Of a DNA stretch of 64,000 bases, positions 60,246-64,000 are shown piece by piece. Source of the stretch: Thermoplasmata archaeon (GTDB taxonomy: Archaea > Thermoplasmatota > Thermoplasmata > Lutacidiplasmatales > UBA184); NCBI GenBank assembly GCA_027314165.1, contig DAHVCH010000006.1, forward strand, positions 1-64,000. Direction: 5' to 3'. The position numbers were made by a program, and so were the translations under genes. The number at the start of each line of letters is the position of its first letter. Position 1 is the first letter of the stretch. The notes beneath the pieces are model-generated. The model did not search any database. It was not told where the DNA came from and saw nothing but the letters and a program-made list of their open reading frames with translations.

Positions 60246-60535
60246 TTGGTCGGCGTTCGCCGAGCACGGGGATGGGGTAAAGATTTCGGCGATGCCGAAC
60301 CTCTCCAGCCCGGGGGTGCCCAAGCTCTCCGGGGCGGTTGGAGACCCTCGCAGAGGCGACTCCCGGTCACTCCTGGAGGTCTCCCGGCGATCGCGAGGCC
60401 CGGAGACTTTGCCCCCCCCCGAACCTCGGGCAAGCGGGTCGGTTCCTGGGACGTCCTGAGGCGGGCGGCATTTCCTCACGCCTCCCGGCAGGGACCGTCC
60501 TGGAGAGGGGGCCCCTCCGCGCGGAGCGTGGCCCT
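60246..60535. other. Spacer between purA 3' end and tRNA-Val
   Basis: 290 nt of GC-rich sequence with a C9 run near 60413. The frames shown in the ORF track here are shadows or tails without conserved features. Nothing else is recognised. Confidence 0.4.
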
Positions 60536-61876
60536 TCACGAGGGCTTCCACTCTTCCACGGTGCTGGAGGGGGTCAGCGCCCCCGGAGGGACCTCCAGGG
60601 TATCGTCGCGGCGGGGACCGTAGCTCACGAGGGTCACCGGGGCCCCGACCTCGTCGGCCAGGAAGGCCAGGTAGCGTTTGAGCTCGCGCGGCAGGGCCCT
60701 CCAGCCGTCCTCGGCGAGACGGCGGCGGAGGCGCGGAGTGAACTCTCCCCAGCCGGGGAAGGTCCTCCAGACCGGGCGGACCTCGGCCAGGTCCTCGGCG
60801 AGGACCGGGGGATAGTCCTCCGACTTTTCCCCGTTCGGGAGCTCGTAGCTCACGCAGACGGGCACCTCGGGCTCCCCGCCCAGGATATCGACCTTGGTGA
60901 TCGCGAGGGAGGTGAAGCCGTTGAGGCGGGCCGCGTAGCGCAGGAGCACCAGGTCCATCCATCCGACGCGGCGCGGACGGCCGGTCGTCGCCCCCCTCTC
61001 GCCCCCTCGCTCGCGAAGCTCGTCCCCGTGGGGACCGAGGAGCTCCGTGGGGTAGGGCCCGCCGCCGACCCGCGTCGAGTAGGCCTTGGCGATCCCGATC
61101 ACCTCGTCGAGCTCCTGGGGAGGGAGCCCGCTCCCGACCAGCGCGCCGGCGGCCGTCGGGTGCGAGGAGGTCACGAAGGGGTACGTCCCGAAGTCGATGT
61201 CCAGGAGCGCGCTCTGGGCCCCTTCGAGGAGGATCCGCTTCCCCTCCCGCGCGGCGTTCCACAGCAAGGGCTCGGTCGCGGCCACGAACGGCTGGAGCGC
61301 CTCGCCCTGCGCCTGGAGCTCCGCGAGGGTGGTCTCCAGCGGCGGAAAGTCGGAAACCTGCTCGCGCAGGTGCTTCTTCGCAGCGTAGAGCAGCTCGAGC
61401 TTCTCCCGAAGGATCTGCGGGCGTGAGAGGTCCGCCACGCGGAGCCCCCATCGCCCCACCCGGTCCATGTAGGCCGGGCCGATCCCCTTGCGCGTCGTTC
61501 CCGTCGCGCGGGCCCCCCGGACCCCTTCTTCCCAGGCGTCCTGCGCCCGGTGCAGGGGAATGATCACGTGGGCCCTCTGGCTGACCAGGAGCTGGCCCCG
61601 GAACTCTCCGGCCGCCTTCAGTGCGCGGACCTCTTCGAGCAGTTCGGCGGGGGAGATGACCATCCCTGGCCCGCTGATGGCGAGGCAACCGGACCGGAGG
61701 ATCCCGCAGGAGATCTGGTGGAGGACCACGGTCTTGTCCGCGGGCTGGACCGAGTGGCCCGCGTTCGGTCCGCCCTGGTACCGCACGGAGATGTCCGCGC
61801 GCCCGCAGAGGTAGTCCAGGACCTTTCCCTTGCCTTCGTCCCCGAACTGGGCGCCGATGACGGCCGTGACGGGCGT
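60536..61876 (-). CDS. purA: Adenylosuccinate synthetase with non-canonical start
   Basis: It joins IMP and aspartate with GTP on the way to AMP. The phosphate loop QFGDEGKGK lies upstream of the ORF-track start (GTG 61786), so that start is too late. Reading back, the frame is VTAVIGAQFGDEGKGKVLDYL with a TAG stop 14 codons before the P-loop and no ATG, GTG, TTG or CTG between. An AGGAGGG element at 61884-61890 is seven bases before an ACG codon at 61876, taken here as the start. Other signatures are QGGPNAGHSV, TTRKGIGPAYMDR and the ITKVDILGG GTP-binding block. Length is normal at 446 residues. Confidence 0.85.
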   Translation of the reverse strand, partial: TPVTAVIGAQFGDEGKGKVLDYLCGRADISVRYQGGPNAGHSVQPADKTVVLHQISCGILRSGCLAISGPGMVISPAELLEEVRALKAAGEFRGQLLVSQRAHVIIPLHRAQDAWEEGVRGARATGTTRKGIGPAYMDRVGRWGLRVADLSRPQILREKLELLYAAKKHLREQVSDFPPLETTLAELQAQGEALQPFVAATEPLLWNAAREGKRILLEGAQSALLDIDFGTYPFVTSSHPTAAGALVGSGLPPQELDEVIGIAKAYSTRVGGGPYPTELLGPHGDELRERGGERGATTGRPRRVGWMDLVLLRYAARLNGFTSLAITKVDILGGEPEVPVCVSYELPNGEKSEDYPPVLAEDLAEVRPVWRTFPGWGEFTPRLRRRLAEDGWRALPRELKRYLAFLADEVGAPVTLVSYGPRRDDTLEVPPGALTPSSTVEEWKPS

Positions 61877-61913
61877 GGGAACTCCCTCCTACGCCGGGCG
61901 GAGGGGTCCCCGT

Positions 61914-61921
61914 AGATATGC
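61914..61921 (-). promoter_or_regulatory. TATA-like box of purA
   Basis: Minus-strand GCATATCT, about 38-45 nt before the proposed ACG start and placing the message start near the AGGAGGG element. Confidence 0.5.
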
Positions 61922-61987
61922 CTGCGGGGTTCGTCAGCTAGGTGCGTCCCGGCCCCGGGGCGCCCTCCGGACCCCTGGGAGGTGCGG

Positions 61988-64000
61988 TCAGGATGGCGGG
62001 GGGCCCGGCTGCACCGGGGGCGGCAGCGGCGGAGGGGCCTGCTGCTCGTGGTGTTGCGGGATGATCGAGGGACCGAGGTCCGGGAAGATGGTGGGTGGGA
62101 TATCGTCCGAGGAGGGAGCGCCCGGGACGACGGGCGTCGAGCTGACGTCCGCGACGGGGGCCGTCTCGGGTTCCGCCGCGGGAGGCACCTCTCCGCCCGC
62201 CCCTTGGGGGACCCGGAAGTGCTCTCTCGGCCGGTCCCACCGGCCGCGCCACCACAGGAAGAGCGCGACGGCGATGACCGCCACCACCGCGATCAGCACG
62301 GCGAGGTCGCCGTAGGTCATCCCGCCCCCGGGAGTGAGCTCCTGCCCCACCCAGGAGGGGTTCGCGTGGACCATCAGCCCCGTGACCGTCGAGATGGCGA
62401 GCAACCCGCCCGGGGCCGACGGGTCCGCCACCAGCGCCCGGACGTAGATCAGGAGCAGCCCGCTTCCCGCTCCGGAGGGGACCGACACCGTGATGGACCC
62501 GGAGGTCGAGGCCTGCTGCGTCCTCGTCGCCGGCTCGATGCCCATCTGGACGAGCAGGACGACGGTCCGCGGCAGCGTCGAGCTGCCGAGAGCGGAGATC
62601 GAGTAGGCGAGGGACAGGCTCTCTCCCGGCTGATAGCTCCCGTCGGAGTACTGCGAGGGCGTCGTGACCGCGGCCGAGAGCGCGTAGCCGGTGACCTCGT
62701 CGAGCTCGACGTCCTCGCCGCTCACGAACCCTCCGCTCGTCTCGGCGGACACGCTCACCTCGTAGCAGATGGAGGCCCCCTGCTGGGGGATCTGGAAGGA
62801 GAAGGTGTTCTGCGAGACCGCGCCGCCGAAGAGCACCTGCATGGTGGTCCCGCTGCAGGGGCTGAAGCCCGTGACCGAGGCGAACCCCACCACGTTCGCG
62901 TAGAAGATCGGGTGGCCGGTCGTGAACAGGCTACCTTCACCCGTCAGGGTGACCGTGATCGTGTCGCCGGGCAGGTAGCTCACCTCCGAGGGGTTCACCA
63001 GGAGCTGTGGCGGGGAGACCAGCGCGCAGGCCATGGAGAAGATCCCCAGGCTCGTGGGGGAGGACCCGTTGTGAGCGTAGAGGACCACCTCCACCACCCC
63101 CTGCATGGAGGGGGCGAGCGCGTACGGTGGAAGGTTCCCGGAGGGCCCCGTCACGTTCTGCTGCTCCTCCAGCGCACCGGTGGGGAACAGGGGGCAGATG
63201 GGCGAGCCGGCGAGGAAGAGGACCTGGTAGGCGTAGACGGTCCAGTACGAGGGGATGCTCCCGCCGCCACCGGGAAGCACCAGCCGGAACGTCCCTCCCA
63301 GCGTGTCGCCGCCGAAGTACTGGGTGCTGTTCAGCGAGATCACGACGGCCACCTGGCTCGAGTTCCCGAGGAGGGAGATCGTGAGGGAGCTGTGGTTGGT
63401 GAGCGAGGGGTCCTGGGGGTCCGCGACGGTCACGTTCACGGTGACGGAGGAGACCTTGAGCAGGCTCGTGTCGAGGACCTCACGGGCCGTCCCTGAGGCG
63501 TCCGCGGTGAGCTGGGTCGGGAACGCGCCGGGGGCGGGCAGCGGGATACCGGCCGAGAACAGCTGGATCGAGACGGCCGCCCCGGGGATGGTTCCCAGGA
63601 GACCTCCGCCCGGGCTCCCCATGACCGCGGTCTCCCTCACGACGACCTCGCTCCCCAGGGGGAAGGCGAGCGGGTTGGGGCACGGGTTCGGGCCCCCGTC
63701 GGTCGTCGTCGCCGCGCAGAGCTCGGGAGCGATGACCTCCGCCACGGTGTAGGTCAGCTGAGAGGTCTCGACGTTCGTACGGCCTCCGGAGGAGAGGTTC
63801 GCCCACAGGTTCACCGCGACCCATCCGCCGGGGAGCGCGTTCGCCGGGATGAGGAAGGAGATCTGCCCCTGGGCCGTGCCGACGGGCGGCGTGAGCGGTG
63901 GGAGGGGCGCGTAGACCCCCGGCACGGTGCTGTTCACGTAGAGGCCGTTCGCCCCGAAGGCGAGCGTGCCCGAGACCGGTCCCTGGGAGACGAAGGAGAG
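61988..64000 (-). CDS. Surface protein with C-terminal membrane anchor (5' end outside window)
   Basis: The frame stays open from 61988 to the window edge, so the gene is partial; the ORF-track start at 63937 is an internal GTG. At least 671 residues: repeated beta-sandwich modules of about 100-130 residues with patterns such as YFGGDTLGGTFRLVLPGGGG and YLPGDTITVTLTGEG (MG2/macroglobulin-like strands), several Cys pairs, a C-terminal helix (LAVLIAVVAVIAVALFLWW), and a Pro/Glu-rich cytoplasmic tail ending PPPLPPPVQPGPPPS. Many N-x-S/T sites. Function unknown. Confidence 0.75.
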   Translation of the reverse strand, partial: LSFVSQGPVSGTLAFGANGLYVNSTVPGVYAPLPPLTPPVGTAQGQISFLIPANALPGGWVAVNLWANLSSGGRTNVETSQLTYTVAEVIAPELCAATTTDGGPNPCPNPLAFPLGSEVVVRETAVMGSPGGGLLGTIPGAAVSIQLFSAGIPLPAPGAFPTQLTADASGTAREVLDTSLLKVSSVTVNVTVADPQDPSLTNHSSLTISLLGNSSQVAVVISLNSTQYFGGDTLGGTFRLVLPGGGGSIPSYWTVYAYQVLFLAGSPICPLFPTGALEEQQNVTGPSGNLPPYALAPSMQGVVEVVLYAHNGSSPTSLGIFSMACALVSPPQLLVNPSEVSYLPGDTITVTLTGEGSLFTTGHPIFYANVVGFASVTGFSPCSGTTMQVLFGGAVSQNTFSFQIPQQGASICYEVSVSAETSGGFVSGEDVELDEVTGYALSAAVTTPSQYSDGSYQPGESLSLAYSISALGSSTLPRTVVLLVQMGIEPATRTQQASTSGSITVSVPSGAGSGLLLIYVRALVADPSAPGGLLAISTVTGLMVHANPSWVGQELTPGGGMTYGDLAVLIAVVAVIAVALFLWWRGRWDRPREHFRVPQGAGGEVPPAAEPETAPVADVSSTPVVPGAPSSDDIPPTIFPDLGPSIIPQHHEQQAPPPLPPPVQPGPPPS

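Overview
The window is GC-rich archaeal chromosome, most likely from an aerobic, uncultured Thermoplasmata-type lineage of soil or sediment. The pointers are: TATA-like boxes about 25-38 nt before many start codons (often implying leaderless mRNAs), a tRNA gene without encoded CCA, a GvpD/RAD55-type ATPase, a half-size heme A synthase, several blue-copper proteins, PKD-type surface proteins and ThyX. The exact order cannot be fixed from the sequence alone.

Layout. (1) 3-10538, minus strand: a large surface protein gene, then a complete, tightly overlapped eight-gene heme operon hemA-C-D-B-Q-L-E-H. HemQ points to the coproporphyrin-dependent route; a coproporphyrinogen oxidase is not in the window. 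(2) 10685-13996, plus: methyltransferase, HddA-type kinase and GmhA-type isomerase (heptose-phosphate metabolism), then a CBS/ParB-like protein. (3) 14049-28574: a respiratory island. It holds blue-copper proteins, a split CuA subunit II, a Tat translocase operon running directly into Rieske, cytochrome b and an unusual fused oxidase subunit I, then CtaA, DoxX-like and CtaB. Divergent promoters for subunit II and a blue-copper protein flank seven 11-bp repeats. (4) 28673-40979: mostly housekeeping and accessory genes (ThyX, methyltransferase, acetyltransferases, VOC protein, nucleotidyltransferase, LsrF-like aldolase, dehydrogenase, class III aminotransferase). (5) 41043-48386: a 1334-residue PKD/InlB-repeat surface protein, LysO-type exporter, GvpD-like ATPase and a lone receiver domain.

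(6) 48504-54452 is the most unusual stretch. Two paralogous membrane proteins carry an intramembrane GACCST motif, and a third carries SGCCSP. A 720-residue membrane polyferredoxin is translationally coupled to one of them and a thioredoxin-like protein lies beside the cluster. I do not recognise this gene set; it looks like a membrane thiol/metal electron-transfer module. (7) 54563-64000: hydrolase, a protein with a degenerate CuA site, an IS630-family element whose transposase appears catalytically dead, an Lrp-type regulator with a likely operator, an NTF2-like protein, tRNA-Val(CAC), purA without a canonical start codon, and a partial surface protein running off the right edge.

Together the genes describe an oxygen-respiring archaeon that makes its own heme and heme A, exports folded Fe-S protein by Tat and passes electrons from a bc-type complex through copper proteins to an A-type oxidase. 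Product calls rest on motif recognition in the supplied translations; no searches were run.
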